A stretch of 31,997 nt of DNA, taken from IMG/VR virus record IMGVR_UViG_3300030101_001149, positions 1 through 31,997 of that record; one strand, given 5' to 3'. The position numbers and the translations under genes were made by a program. Positions 5,748 through 12,252 of this stretch are shown one piece after another. The number at the start of each line of letters is the position of its first letter. Position 1 is the first letter of the stretch. The stretch is from a virus. The notes under the pieces are model-generated. The model saw only the letters and a program-made list of their open reading frames with translations. It was not told the origin of the DNA and made no database searches.

Positions 5748-6271
5748 CAAAGGTAGCTGAAAGGCATACTGAATGGGTTAATGTTATTAAAGGTTTTGGT
5801 GAATATGAATACGCTGAAGATTTGGTGCAGGAAACGTATTTAATTTTATACAAGTATGCAAATAAAGAAAAGGTTATTAAAGATGGTATTGTTAGCAGGG
5901 GTTACTTATATTTCACTTTACGTAGCACTTACTTTCAGTTTTATAAGAATAAAAGGAAGATTAAAAAGGTTTCTATCGACAATGAGGAATATACCAAAGA
6001 AGTGGAGGACAATACAAACTTGGATGAAGAAGTAGCCTACAATAAAATTTGCACAATGATAGATGACCACATAGAAGATTGGAGATGGTATGAAAAAAAA
6101 CTATTTACTTTATACAGGGATTCTGGTTTAAGTATAAGGGGAATAGCAAAAGAAACTAATATAAGTTGGGTTAGTATATTTAACACATTAAAAAATGCAA
6201 AACACGAATTAAAACAAAAATTCCAAGATGATTGGAGTGATTTAAAAAATAAAGATTATGAACGAATATAA
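5723..6271 (+). CDS. Sigma-70-like (ECF-type) transcription factor
   Basis: A 182-residue protein with the layout of an extracytoplasmic-function sigma factor. EYAEDLVQETYLILYKYAN (29-47) resembles region 2.1-2.2, and RGYLYFTLRSTYFQFYKNKRK (59-79) resembles the end of region 2. An acidic linker (90-105) leads to a helix-turn-helix, GLSIRGIAKETNISWVSIF (135-153), as in region 4. It could redirect host RNA polymerase to phage promoters, or act as a DNA-binding regulator if the core contacts are lost. Its position between replication genes suggests early synthesis and control of middle or late genes. It overlaps the next gene by 14 nt. Confidence 0.7.
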   Translation: MDKSAQWLAKVAERHTEWVNVIKGFGEYEYAEDLVQETYLILYKYANKEKVIKDGIVSRGYLYFTLRSTYFQFYKNKRKIKKVSIDNEEYTKEVEDNTNLDEEVAYNKICTMIDDHIEDWRWYEKKLFTLYRDSGLSIRGIAKETNISWVSIFNTLKNAKHELKQKFQDDWSDLKNKDYERI

Positions 6272-6683
6272 AGGTGATAAGCGAACAAAAGGTTACAAGC
6301 AATGGAAAAAGAACCACGAAGCAGCAAGTGATGGTTTAGGTGATACAGTAGAAAAAATAACAAAAGCTACAGGAATAAAAAAAGTAGTTGATACTGTTTT
6401 TCAAAAGTTAGAAAAAAGTTGTGGGTGTGATCAAAGAAAAGAAACGCTCAACAAAATGTTCCCAAGTAAAAAAGTTAAGTGTTTAACAGAAGATGAGTAT
6501 AACTATTTAGATACTTTCTTTAGTTCTAAAAGTTCAAGAGTAACACCTGAACAACAAAACGAACTAATAAAAATATACAACCGTGTATTTAATGGTAATG
6601 CTGTTGCTACAAGTTGTGGTAGTTGTTTTTTAAATGGTGTATATGATAAACTAAATAAGATATTTAATCAATACAACGGTTGA
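6258..6683 (+). CDS. Conserved phage protein with four-Cys pattern
   Basis: A 141-residue basic protein. The middle segment GDTVEKITKATGIKKVVDTV (28-47) followed by CGCDQRKETLNKMFP (55-69) is a combination I recall from many tailed phages of different hosts. A second pair, CGSC (119-122), gives four Cys that could bind zinc. The N-terminus is very basic (KGDKRTKGYKQWKKNH). No enzymatic motif is seen. It follows the sigma-like gene with an overlap, so a DNA-binding or late-transcription role is an inference from context. Function is unassigned. Confidence 0.7.
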   Translation: MNEYKGDKRTKGYKQWKKNHEAASDGLGDTVEKITKATGIKKVVDTVFQKLEKSCGCDQRKETLNKMFPSKKVKCLTEDEYNYLDTFFSSKSSRVTPEQQNELIKIYNRVFNGNAVATSCGSCFLNGVYDKLNKIFNQYNG

Positions 6684-7060
6684 AAGAACAAGAACTTTTT
6701 GAGTATTTAGTTTCTTGTTGTTATCCTGATTTAGTAAAAGCAAAAAGCCAAATGAGCAGGTGGGATTGTTACAGTCCTAAAACCTATCATCGTATTGAGT
6801 TAAAATGTAGATCGATACATTACGATACTTTACTTATAGAAAAGAAAAAGTATGATGCTATGATTGCAAAGTGTGATGATAATTTAGATATACCTATGTA
6901 TGTAAATTCTACACCTTCTGGTGTATATAGATTTAATTTGTATATTGTGAATCCTGTTTGGGAAATACAATATCATAACACCACAACAGAATTTAAGAAC
7001 AATAAAAAGATACCTAAAGAAATTGCTTTGTTAGATGTAAGCGAAGCAGAAATAATTTAA
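6680..7060 (+). CDS. Possible PD-(D/E)XK nuclease-fold protein
   Basis: A 126-residue protein starting at TTG 6680, overlapping the upstream stop (TTGA). The segment WDCYSP...HRIELKCR (28-44) has the spacing of a minimal PD-(D/E)XK core: D29, about ten residues, then E40-x-K42 on a predicted strand. Basic residues (IEKKKYD) follow. The protein is about the size of a small phage resolvase or restriction-like nuclease. The evidence is one short motif, so this could be wrong. The neighbours (sigma-like factor, Cys protein, RecE-like exonuclease) fit a DNA-processing role. Confidence 0.6.
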   Translation: MKEQELFEYLVSCCYPDLVKAKSQMSRWDCYSPKTYHRIELKCRSIHYDTLLIEKKKYDAMIAKCDDNLDIPMYVNSTPSGVYRFNLYIVNPVWEIQYHNTTTEFKNNKKIPKEIALLDVSEAEII

Positions 7061-7071
7061 ACAAAGAAACA

Positions 7072-7386
7072 ATGAACAAAAAAATAAACAACTTTAAAGA
7101 AATAGAATACTACACTAACTTTAATTTAGTAGGTGAACATATAGTACAATCAAGAAAACTAAAACCAGAAAACAAAGCATTAAACGATATGTATTTTTCT
7201 TGGCAAGAAGTAGGGTTTTATGTAAACAACCTTATACGTAATGAAAGGATGTACGAACAATCATTAAGTGAATACAGAAGTGATAAGATACGTGCAGTAG
7301 AACGTGCAAGAACAGCAGAACAAAAAGTAACAGAACTTGAACAAGAATTAGAAAAACTTAAAACTAAAAAAAGTTTAGGTTTGTAA
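7072..7386 (+). CDS. Unknown protein with C-terminal coiled coil
   Basis: A 104-residue protein. The first 65 residues are mixed and unrecognised (YYTNFNLVGEHIVQSRKL). The last 45 form a charged helix with heptad spacing (KIRAVERARTAEQKVTELEQ, then ELEKLKTKKS), likely a coiled coil. The leader AAACAAAGAAACAATG is the A-rich start context repeated before several genes in this block (7429, 8391, 12253). The next promoter overlaps its 3' end. Confidence 0.7.
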   Translation: MNKKINNFKEIEYYTNFNLVGEHIVQSRKLKPENKALNDMYFSWQEVGFYVNNLIRNERMYEQSLSEYRSDKIRAVERARTAEQKVTELEQELEKLKTKKSLGL

Positions 7387-7410
7387 TTGTTTAAAAAATG
7401 TTTATATTAG
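7380..7410 (+). promoter_or_regulatory. Bacteroidota-type promoter
   Basis: TTTG (7380-7383), then 19 nt, then TATATTAG (7403-7410): one mismatch from TTTG-N19-TAnnTTTG. It overlaps the end of the upstream gene. The first downstream ATG is at 7429. It probably drives the 48-residue gene and the RecE-like exonuclease. Confidence 0.6.
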
Positions 7411-7428
7411 CGCAATAAACAAAGAACA

Positions 7429-7575
7429 ATGAACGAAGAAATACGATTTACAAACGCTGGTAAAATTGGTCGTGCTAAAGGCATAACAAGAGGGTTAGTT
7501 AGTGATAATTTAGATGATTACACCAACAACAAATTAAACGAAATAATTGAAATATTAGATAGCATAGAATTATGA
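7429..7575 (+). CDS. Unknown 48-residue protein
   Basis: A small ORF just downstream of a good promoter match. Its stop overlaps the ATG of the exonuclease gene (ATGA). It encodes 48 residues with TNAGKIGRAKGITRGLVSDN (8-27) followed by an acidic helix. The basic-then-acidic layout might be a small DNA- or protein-binding factor, but I do not recognise a family. The promoter, the A-rich leader and the overlap make it credible. Confidence 0.65.
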   Translation: MNEEIRFTNAGKIGRAKGITRGLVSDNLDDYTNNKLNEIIEILDSIEL

Positions 7576-8339
7576 TAACATTACTAAACGGTGAGCATTG
7601 GGGTAAAGAAGAAATACTTACACAAATGTATGATGATGAATTTTACTATAATTTTTTAGGTAAAAACGCATTAAGTTCTTCATCACTTAAAACACTTCTT
7701 AAAAGTCCAAAAACATATAGAAACATATTAAACTATGGTGATCCTAATTCAGATAGTTTAGCACTTGCAGCAGGTAAGTTAGTGCATTGGATGATACTTG
7801 AAAGCCATAAAATAGATAAGTTACACTTTGTAGATGCTACCACAAAAAACACTAAAGTATATAAAGAAGCAAAAGCAAAGTATGGTGAGGTATTTCTTAC
7901 AAAAGAAAAGAATGCAGCAGAAAGATTAACAGATGCAGTATTAAGAAATGAAGCAGCACTTAAACTATTAAACAATAGTGAATTTGAAGTACCTGCAATA
8001 GATATGATAGAAGGGTTAGCATTTCGTGGTAAAGCAGATATTATACAAGGTGATACAATTATTGACTTGAAAACAACACAAGATTTAAATTCTTTTAAGT
8101 ACTCGTGTGATAAATATTCTTATGAATTACAAGCGTGGCTGTACTTAAAACTATTTGATAAGAAAAAGTTTACGTTTCTGGTAATAGATAAAGCAAGTAC
8201 CGATATAGGTATATTTGAAACTACAGAAGAATTTTTAGCAAGAGGTGAAAACAAATTTAAACAAGCAGTAGATAACTACAAATACTTCTTTGAACAAGAT
8301 AATGATTTAGATCAGTATGTAATGAGGGGGATATTATAA
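7572..8339 (+). CDS. RecE/exonuclease VIII-like PD-(D/E)XK exonuclease
   Basis: A 255-residue nuclease of the type annotated as putative exodeoxyribonuclease 8 (PDDEXK_1/DUF3799-like). Landmarks in order are SSSSLKTLLKSPKTY (35-49), GKLVHWMILE (68-77), the catalytic GKADII (153-158, D156) and IIDLKTT (163-169, D165 and K167), and YSYELQAWLY (182-191), the QxxxY-type motif. It would resect double-strand ends 5' to 3' and supply the strands that the ERF protein anneals. Length is close to the usual 250-300. It lies several genes from ERF, whereas in many phages the two are adjacent. Confidence 0.85.
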   Translation: MITLLNGEHWGKEEILTQMYDDEFYYNFLGKNALSSSSLKTLLKSPKTYRNILNYGDPNSDSLALAAGKLVHWMILESHKIDKLHFVDATTKNTKVYKEAKAKYGEVFLTKEKNAAERLTDAVLRNEAALKLLNNSEFEVPAIDMIEGLAFRGKADIIQGDTIIDLKTTQDLNSFKYSCDKYSYELQAWLYLKLFDKKKFTFLVIDKASTDIGIFETTEEFLARGENKFKQAVDNYKYFFEQDNDLDQYVMRGIL

Positions 8340-8390
8340 AATAGCGGAAGCCGAAAAGCTAATAGAGTAGGCAAACAAAAAACAAGAACA

Positions 8391-9137
8391 ATGAACAAAC
8401 AAGAATTAAAAATTGGGATATTTGAGGTAATAGATATTTCTAAAATTAAACCAAGTGAGTATAATAGAGATATAGATGATAATCACGTTATAAAACAAGG
8501 AGAAAGTTTAAGTGAACTTGGATGGGCAAGTGCTTTGACAGTAGATAATCAGTACAATTTAATGGATGGTCATCACAAGTATAATTGGTGTTTAAAAAAC
8601 AAACAAAATAAAGTACCTGTTTACCGTATGTGGTGGTTAGATAATTTATCAGGTAAAGAAGTGTTATCCGTTATTTTAAAGTTAAATGCTAAAACTTTAA
8701 ATTGGAAACCTGAAATGTTGTTATCCAGATATGGTAAATTAGATAATGATTATCTTTTAGCTGATGAAGCACAAAGATATTACGGTGTTAAAAATATGCC
8801 TCCATCTACATTAATATATGCATTTTTTAATAAAGCAAGTAGTACTGTTAAATTTAGAGAGGGTAGGTGTAAAATAGTTAATTTTAAATTTGCTCATAAA
8901 ATTCTTAATGAACTTTCAAGATTAAGAAACGAATACGGTAATAGTATGGTACAAGGTTCACCGATGAGAGAAATAGCAAGACAATCTCATATTTGTTACA
9001 AAAAAAATGTATCATTATTTGACTTCTTAATTGATGAGTATGAGGATATGTTAAAATCAAATCACCCATATACAAATAACATTAAAGAGTTAAGAAAATA
9101 TCTTGACAAAAAAATAAAGAGGAATGCAAAAGAATAA
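8391..9137 (+). CDS. ParB/Srx-fold protein paired with a methyltransferase
   Basis: A 248-residue protein. The N-terminal 100 residues look like a ParB N-terminal (ParB/sulfiredoxin) domain: ISKIKPSEYNR (16-26), then a central helix, then LMDGHHKYNWCLKN (57-70), the counterpart of the ParB box with its Gly-His-His. The rest (PEMLLSRYGKLDNDYLLADE, MPPSTLIYAFFNKASS) is helical and may bind DNA. It overlaps the methyltransferase gene by 14 nt, and such ParB-methylase pairs are common in phages. Known ParB-box phage proteins include nucleases and NTP-dependent clamps; which one this is cannot be said. It is preceded by the A-rich leader that recurs in this block. Confidence 0.75.
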   Translation: MNKQELKIGIFEVIDISKIKPSEYNRDIDDNHVIKQGESLSELGWASALTVDNQYNLMDGHHKYNWCLKNKQNKVPVYRMWWLDNLSGKEVLSVILKLNAKTLNWKPEMLLSRYGKLDNDYLLADEAQRYYGVKNMPPSTLIYAFFNKASSTVKFREGRCKIVNFKFAHKILNELSRLRNEYGNSMVQGSPMREIARQSHICYKKNVSLFDFLIDEYEDMLKSNHPYTNNIKELRKYLDKKIKRNAKE

Positions 9138-9864
9138 AATATATAATGAGGATTGTATGCATACTATGAAACGTATGCAAGATAATTTTGTAGATATAGT
9201 AGTTACTTCTCCTCCTTATAATATAGGTAAAGGGAGAAGAAATGGTAATGATTCCAAATCTTTATCCTATGATACTTATAGTGATAACTTACCAATAGAT
9301 GACTATTTTAAGCAAACAAGTTTGTGGATAGATGAATTATATAGAACAACAAAGTATCATATATTTTATAATATTCAAGAAGTTTCAGGAAATAAAGGAA
9401 TAATAAATTATATAATGAGTAATTATAAAGATAAAATAAAACATATTTTTTTTTGGTGCAAACCTAATCCTCCAAGCAAAATACTTGATACAGGAGTTGC
9501 TAACGGTATAGAGTATATCTTTTGCATATCAAAGGACAATCCATCTAAACAAAATTTTAACTATTGTAACTTTTCTAATTACAAAGGTGATTATATTAAA
9601 AATGTTATAATAAAACCTGTTAATTCTGATAAGGAAACTAATGGGCATAACTTTGCATTTGGTGATTGGTTACCAAAACATTTTATAAATTATTTTTCTA
9701 AAAAAGGAGATGTAGTATATGATCCGTTTATGGGAACAGGTACAACTGCAAAAGCATCTCATTTACTAAAGAGAAATTGGATAGGTTCAGAAGTATCAGA
9801 AAAATATATAGAATTATCTAATAAAAGATTAAAACCATATTTAGATCAACTAACTTTATTTTAA
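9124..9864 (+). CDS. Orphan DNA methyltransferase (beta-class N6-A/N4-C)
   Basis: A 246-residue S-adenosylmethionine-dependent DNA methyltransferase. The catalytic motif IV, TSPPYN (28-33), is N-terminal and the AdoMet-binding motif I, DPFMGTGTT (200-208), is C-terminal, the beta-class order. A nearby variable region (about 36-60, 110-180) probably holds the target recognition segment. There is no restriction endonuclease next to it, so it is an orphan; protection from host restriction or regulation is likely. The N6-adenine versus N4-cytosine target cannot be read from SPPY alone. It overlaps the ParB-like gene and ends the cassette just before the structured region at 9865-9972. Confidence 0.9.
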   Translation: MQKNKIYNEDCMHTMKRMQDNFVDIVVTSPPYNIGKGRRNGNDSKSLSYDTYSDNLPIDDYFKQTSLWIDELYRTTKYHIFYNIQEVSGNKGIINYIMSNYKDKIKHIFFWCKPNPPSKILDTGVANGIEYIFCISKDNPSKQNFNYCNFSNYKGDYIKNVIIKPVNSDKETNGHNFAFGDWLPKHFINYFSKKGDVVYDPFMGTGTTAKASHLLKRNWIGSEVSEKYIELSNKRLKPYLDQLTLF

Positions 9865-9886
9865 TGATAAAAAAAGGATGAATAAC

Positions 9887-9967
9887 AAAAACCAACCTAT
9901 GTTCTTTATATTTGTTAGTAAATAGTCATTACTAACTGAATAAGAGTTTTTGGTTGGTTCTCTTATT
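9887..9967 (+). promoter_or_regulatory. Structured promoter/leader with three inverted repeats
   Basis: TATATTTG at 9907-9914 is a perfect -7 element, but no clear -33 TTTG lies 19-21 nt upstream. GTTAGTAA (9914-9921) is repeated in inverse as TTACTAAC (9929-9936). This 8-bp repeat spans the expected start site, as an operator or leader hairpin would. AATAAGAG (9939-9946) pairs with CTCTTATT (9960-9967). The loop of that hairpin contains GGTTGGTT (9952-9959), the complement of AACCAACC (9890-9897). The region lies directly upstream of the 66-residue gene and the DnaA-like gene. Confidence 0.6.
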
Positions 9968-9972
9968 ATATT

Positions 9973-10173
9973 ATGAATAAAAAATTAATAGAAGAATTTT
10001 ATTTACTTGCTTTAGTAGATATAGTAAATGGTAAAGATATAGCAGAACTTGAAGAAACAATAAAACTATATGAAAAAGAAGAACACTATGAAGCGTGTGC
10101 AGGAATACAAAAAGCAATACACGAATCAGGATATTTAACAATTAAAGAAATAATAGAAAGAAACAAATTATAA
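9973..10173 (+). CDS. Small acidic helical protein
   Basis: A 66-residue acidic protein predicted to be two or three helices (EEFYLLALVDIVNGKDIAEL, then ETIKLYEKEEHYEACAGIQK). There is no TM segment and no metal site. It is the first gene after the structured promoter region and lies 9 nt before the DnaA-like gene, so the two are co-expressed. By charge and size it could bind a partner protein or mimic DNA; I cannot assign a function. Confidence 0.7.
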   Translation: MNKKLIEEFYLLALVDIVNGKDIAELEETIKLYEKEEHYEACAGIQKAIHESGYLTIKEIIERNKL

Positions 10174-10182
10174 AAATAAATT

Positions 10183-10578
10183 ATGAGTATACAAATAATA
10201 AAAGAAGTAGTAGAACAACACTTTGATATAGACATAACAAAAGATACAAGAAAACGTGAATATGTAGAAGCACGTGCAATGTATTTTAATTTAGCAAGAG
10301 ATTATACAAGAATGTCATTATCAGTAATAGGCAAAACAGTATATAGGGATCATACAACGGTACTGTACTTTTTAAAACAATTAAGAGATTGGATGTTACA
10401 CGATTATCGTTTAAAGCAAGATTACGATACAATAAACAAAAGAGTACAAGATGCAATACACGCTAACCCTGAAGAATTTAAAACAGCAGTTACAATAGAA
10501 GGTTTCTATGAAACACAATACAAACGTTTAAAGGAGTTAACAGAACAAATTAATAAAGACCAATTAGTAATTGATTAA
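10183..10578 (+). CDS. Stand-alone DnaA domain IV-like DNA-binding protein
   Basis: A 131-residue protein that matches only the C-terminal, DnaA-box-binding domain of the bacterial initiator. It has REYVEARAMYFNLARDYTRM (25-44), SLSVIGKTV (46-54) and RDHTTVLYFLKQ (55-66). RDHTTV is the DnaA signature that contacts the TTATnCACA box. The ATPase domain III and the DnaB-loading N-terminus are missing. It could mark a phage origin, recruit host DnaA/DnaB or compete with the host initiator. It lies close to the structured intergenic region. Its 3' end overlaps a degraded gene start (TTG at 10571). Confidence 0.85.
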   Translation: MSIQIIKEVVEQHFDIDITKDTRKREYVEARAMYFNLARDYTRMSLSVIGKTVYRDHTTVLYFLKQLRDWMLHDYRLKQDYDTINKRVQDAIHANPEEFKTAVTIEGFYETQYKRLKELTEQINKDQLVID

Positions 10579-10679
10579 AGTAAACTCTTTATCTGGTGGT
10601 AAAACAAGTTCATACATAGCAGCTAACTATATTTGAAGATGACTTTAATGAATGTGATTCTGGTTATTGTGGTATTTAA
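10571..10679 (+). pseudogene. Remnant of PAPS-reductase-like gene (both ends, middle deleted)
   Basis: The frame from TTG 10571 reads VNSLSGGKTSSYIAANY before a stop at 10634. This is the PP-loop start typical of phage phosphoadenosine-phosphosulfate-reductase-like proteins (SGGKTS binds the phosphate). One base out of frame, 10632-10679 reads FEDDFNECDSGYCGI then stop, which resembles the Cys-containing C-terminal end of the same family. Intact members are roughly 250-300 residues. So the interior seems to have been removed by a deletion that also shifted the frame. The 8-nt overlap of the TTG start with the DnaA-like gene is like other junctions here. The C-terminal match is from memory of the family and less certain than the N-terminal one. 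Confidence 0.65.
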
Positions 10680-10701
10680 CAATAAATAAAAAAAAGTATT
10701 G

Positions 10702-10723
10702 TATAATTGAATCATTAATGATT
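10702..10723 (+). promoter_or_regulatory. Possible promoter/operator before terminase
   Basis: TATAATTG (10702-10709) is one mismatch from TAnnTTTG. It abuts a perfect 14-bp palindrome, AATCATTAATGATT (10710-10723), followed by T8. The palindrome could be an operator or a weak A/T-only terminator. There is no clear -33 element. Confidence 0.35.
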
Positions 10724-10733
10724 TTTTTTGATT

Positions 10734-10973
10734 ATGGATAAAAGAAGATTTAACGGAGGTAATAAAAATGCTGGTAGAAAACCTAAAAGTGATGAGGTTA
10801 ATTTAATAGAAAAGTTAACACCATTAGAAGATGCAGCATTCCAAGCATTAAAAGCAGGTGTAGAAAAAGGTGATTTTAAATTTGTACAACTGTACTATAA
10901 TTATTACGCTGGAAAACCAAGAGAAACAAGAGATATTACTATAAACGAAGATTTACCGATATTTTTAGATTAA
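10734..10973 (+). CDS. terS: Terminase small subunit (probable)
   Basis: A 79-residue protein just upstream of the large terminase. The start is set at ATG 10734 and not the in-frame TTG at 10728. The N-terminus is basic and Gly/Asn-rich (FNGGNKNAGRKPKSDE, residues 5-20), a pattern common in small terminase-like and DNA-binding phage proteins. A helical part follows (LEDAAFQALKAGVEKGDFKF) and then AGKPRETRDI. It would recognise the packaging site and regulate TerL. It is short for a terminase small subunit; identification rests on position and the GGNKNAGRKP motif. Confidence 0.65.
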   Translation: MDKRRFNGGNKNAGRKPKSDEVNLIEKLTPLEDAAFQALKAGVEKGDFKFVQLYYNYYAGKPRETRDITINEDLPIFLD

Positions 10974-11003
10974 CGATAACCAAAACGTTATTCTAAATAA
11001 TTA

Positions 11004-12170
11004 ATGCAAGTACAAACAACACAAGCACTTAATAAACTACGTAAACTTGATAAGAGGGTACGCATTGTAAGAGGTGGTACATCAGCAGGTAAAACCATTT
11101 GCATCCTGCTTATACTTATAGATTATGCCATTAAAAATGAAGGTAAAGAAATAAGCGTAGTATCTGAATCAATACCACACTTACGTAGAGGTGCATTTAA
11201 GGACTTCTGCCAGCTGTTAAAAGGTTTAAATAGGTATAAGGATATACAGCTTAATAAAAGTATCTTAAAATACACTTTTACAAATGGTAGCTATATAGAG
11301 TTTTTTAGTACAGATCAACCAGACAAGTTGCGTGGTGCAAGAAGAACTGATTTATACATTAACGAGTGCAACAATGTACCATTTGATGCTTACAACCAAT
11401 TAGCAGTTAGAACATCTGGAAACGTTTGGTTAGATTACAACCCATCTAATATCTTTTGGGTAGATAAAGAATTAGTAGGCAAAGAAGATGTTGATTACAT
11501 AACACTAACTTATAAGGATAACGAAGTGCTACCTGATAGTATTGTAAAAGAAATAGAGAAAGCAAGAGATAAAGGCAAAACCTCAACGTATTGGTCAAAT
11601 TGGTGGAGGGTGTACGGACTTGGTGAAACAGGTTCTTTAGAAGGTGTATGTATACCTGATTGGAAAGAAATAGACAACATACCACAAGAAGCACGTTTAT
11701 TAGCACACGGTGTAGATTTTGGTTATACTGATCCTACGGTTATTGTATCATTATATAAATGGAATGATGCTTATATAGCTGATGAGGTATTTTACAAATC
11801 AAATACAGTATTAAGAGATTTATCTATGTTCTTACGACAAAACAATATAACAGAAAACTTAATTGCAGATTCAGCAGAACCAAAGAGTATTGAAACTTTG
11901 CGTAGAGATGGGCATAATATATATCCGTGTACAAAAGGTAGAGATAGTGTAAACTTTGGTATTAACTTAATAAACCAAAATGAAATATACATTACATCAA
12001 GAAGCAGGAACTTAAAAAGAGAATTACAAGGTTACATATGGGCAAAGGATAAAGATGGTAATACCCTAAATAAACCATCAGGTGAACATCCAGATTGCAT
12101 AGATAGTTTAAGGTACGTTTTAACAGATCAATTAGAAAACCCTAACAAGGGTGAATACTACATATATTAA
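11004..12170 (+). CDS. terL: Terminase large subunit
   Basis: A 388-residue packaging motor and nuclease. The ATPase has Walker A GGTSAGKT (24-31) and Walker B DLYINE (116-121), the Asn-Glu form usual in terminases of the PBSX/Terminase_3-6 type. The nuclease half begins with GVDFGYTDPT (236-245, first catalytic Asp D238), continues with ADSAEPKSIETL near 295-306, and ends with HPDCIDSLRY near 364-373, which supplies late acidic residues. It pumps DNA into the prohead and cuts the concatemer. Length is slightly under the common 400-450. The circular map of the contig fits headful packaging or cohesive ends; sequence alone does not separate these. Confidence 0.95.
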   Translation: MQVQTTQALNKLRKLDKRVRIVRGGTSAGKTICILLILIDYAIKNEGKEISVVSESIPHLRRGAFKDFCQLLKGLNRYKDIQLNKSILKYTFTNGSYIEFFSTDQPDKLRGARRTDLYINECNNVPFDAYNQLAVRTSGNVWLDYNPSNIFWVDKELVGKEDVDYITLTYKDNEVLPDSIVKEIEKARDKGKTSTYWSNWWRVYGLGETGSLEGVCIPDWKEIDNIPQEARLLAHGVDFGYTDPTVIVSLYKWNDAYIADEVFYKSNTVLRDLSMFLRQNNITENLIADSAEPKSIETLRRDGHNIYPCTKGRDSVNFGINLINQNEIYITSRSRNLKRELQGYIWAKDKDGNTLNKPSGEHPDCIDSLRYVLTDQLENPNKGEYYIY

Positions 12171-12186
12171 AATAAATTGTGTATTA

Positions 12187-12217
12187 TTTGTTAATTAAAT
12201 AAATAGTTGTATATTTA
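12187..12217 (+). promoter_or_regulatory. Bacteroidota-type promoter
   Basis: TTTG (12187-12190), 19 nt, TATATTTA (12210-12217): the best -33/-7 match in the window. It lies between terL and the gene at 12253, with a leader of about 30 nt containing AAAACAAAGACAAATG before the start codon. Confidence 0.7.
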
Positions 12218-12252
12218 CAAAGTAAAACAAAGTTTAATTAAAACAAAGACAA

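Noticed and set aside
8340-8390. Possible small hairpin (CGGAAGCCG) before the ParB-like gene
   Set aside because: The stem is only 3 bp and there is no T-tract or other supporting signal.
9877-9924. 15-codon ORF after the methyltransferase gene
   Set aside because: It is too short and lies within the inverted-repeat region, which is better explained as control DNA or RNA.
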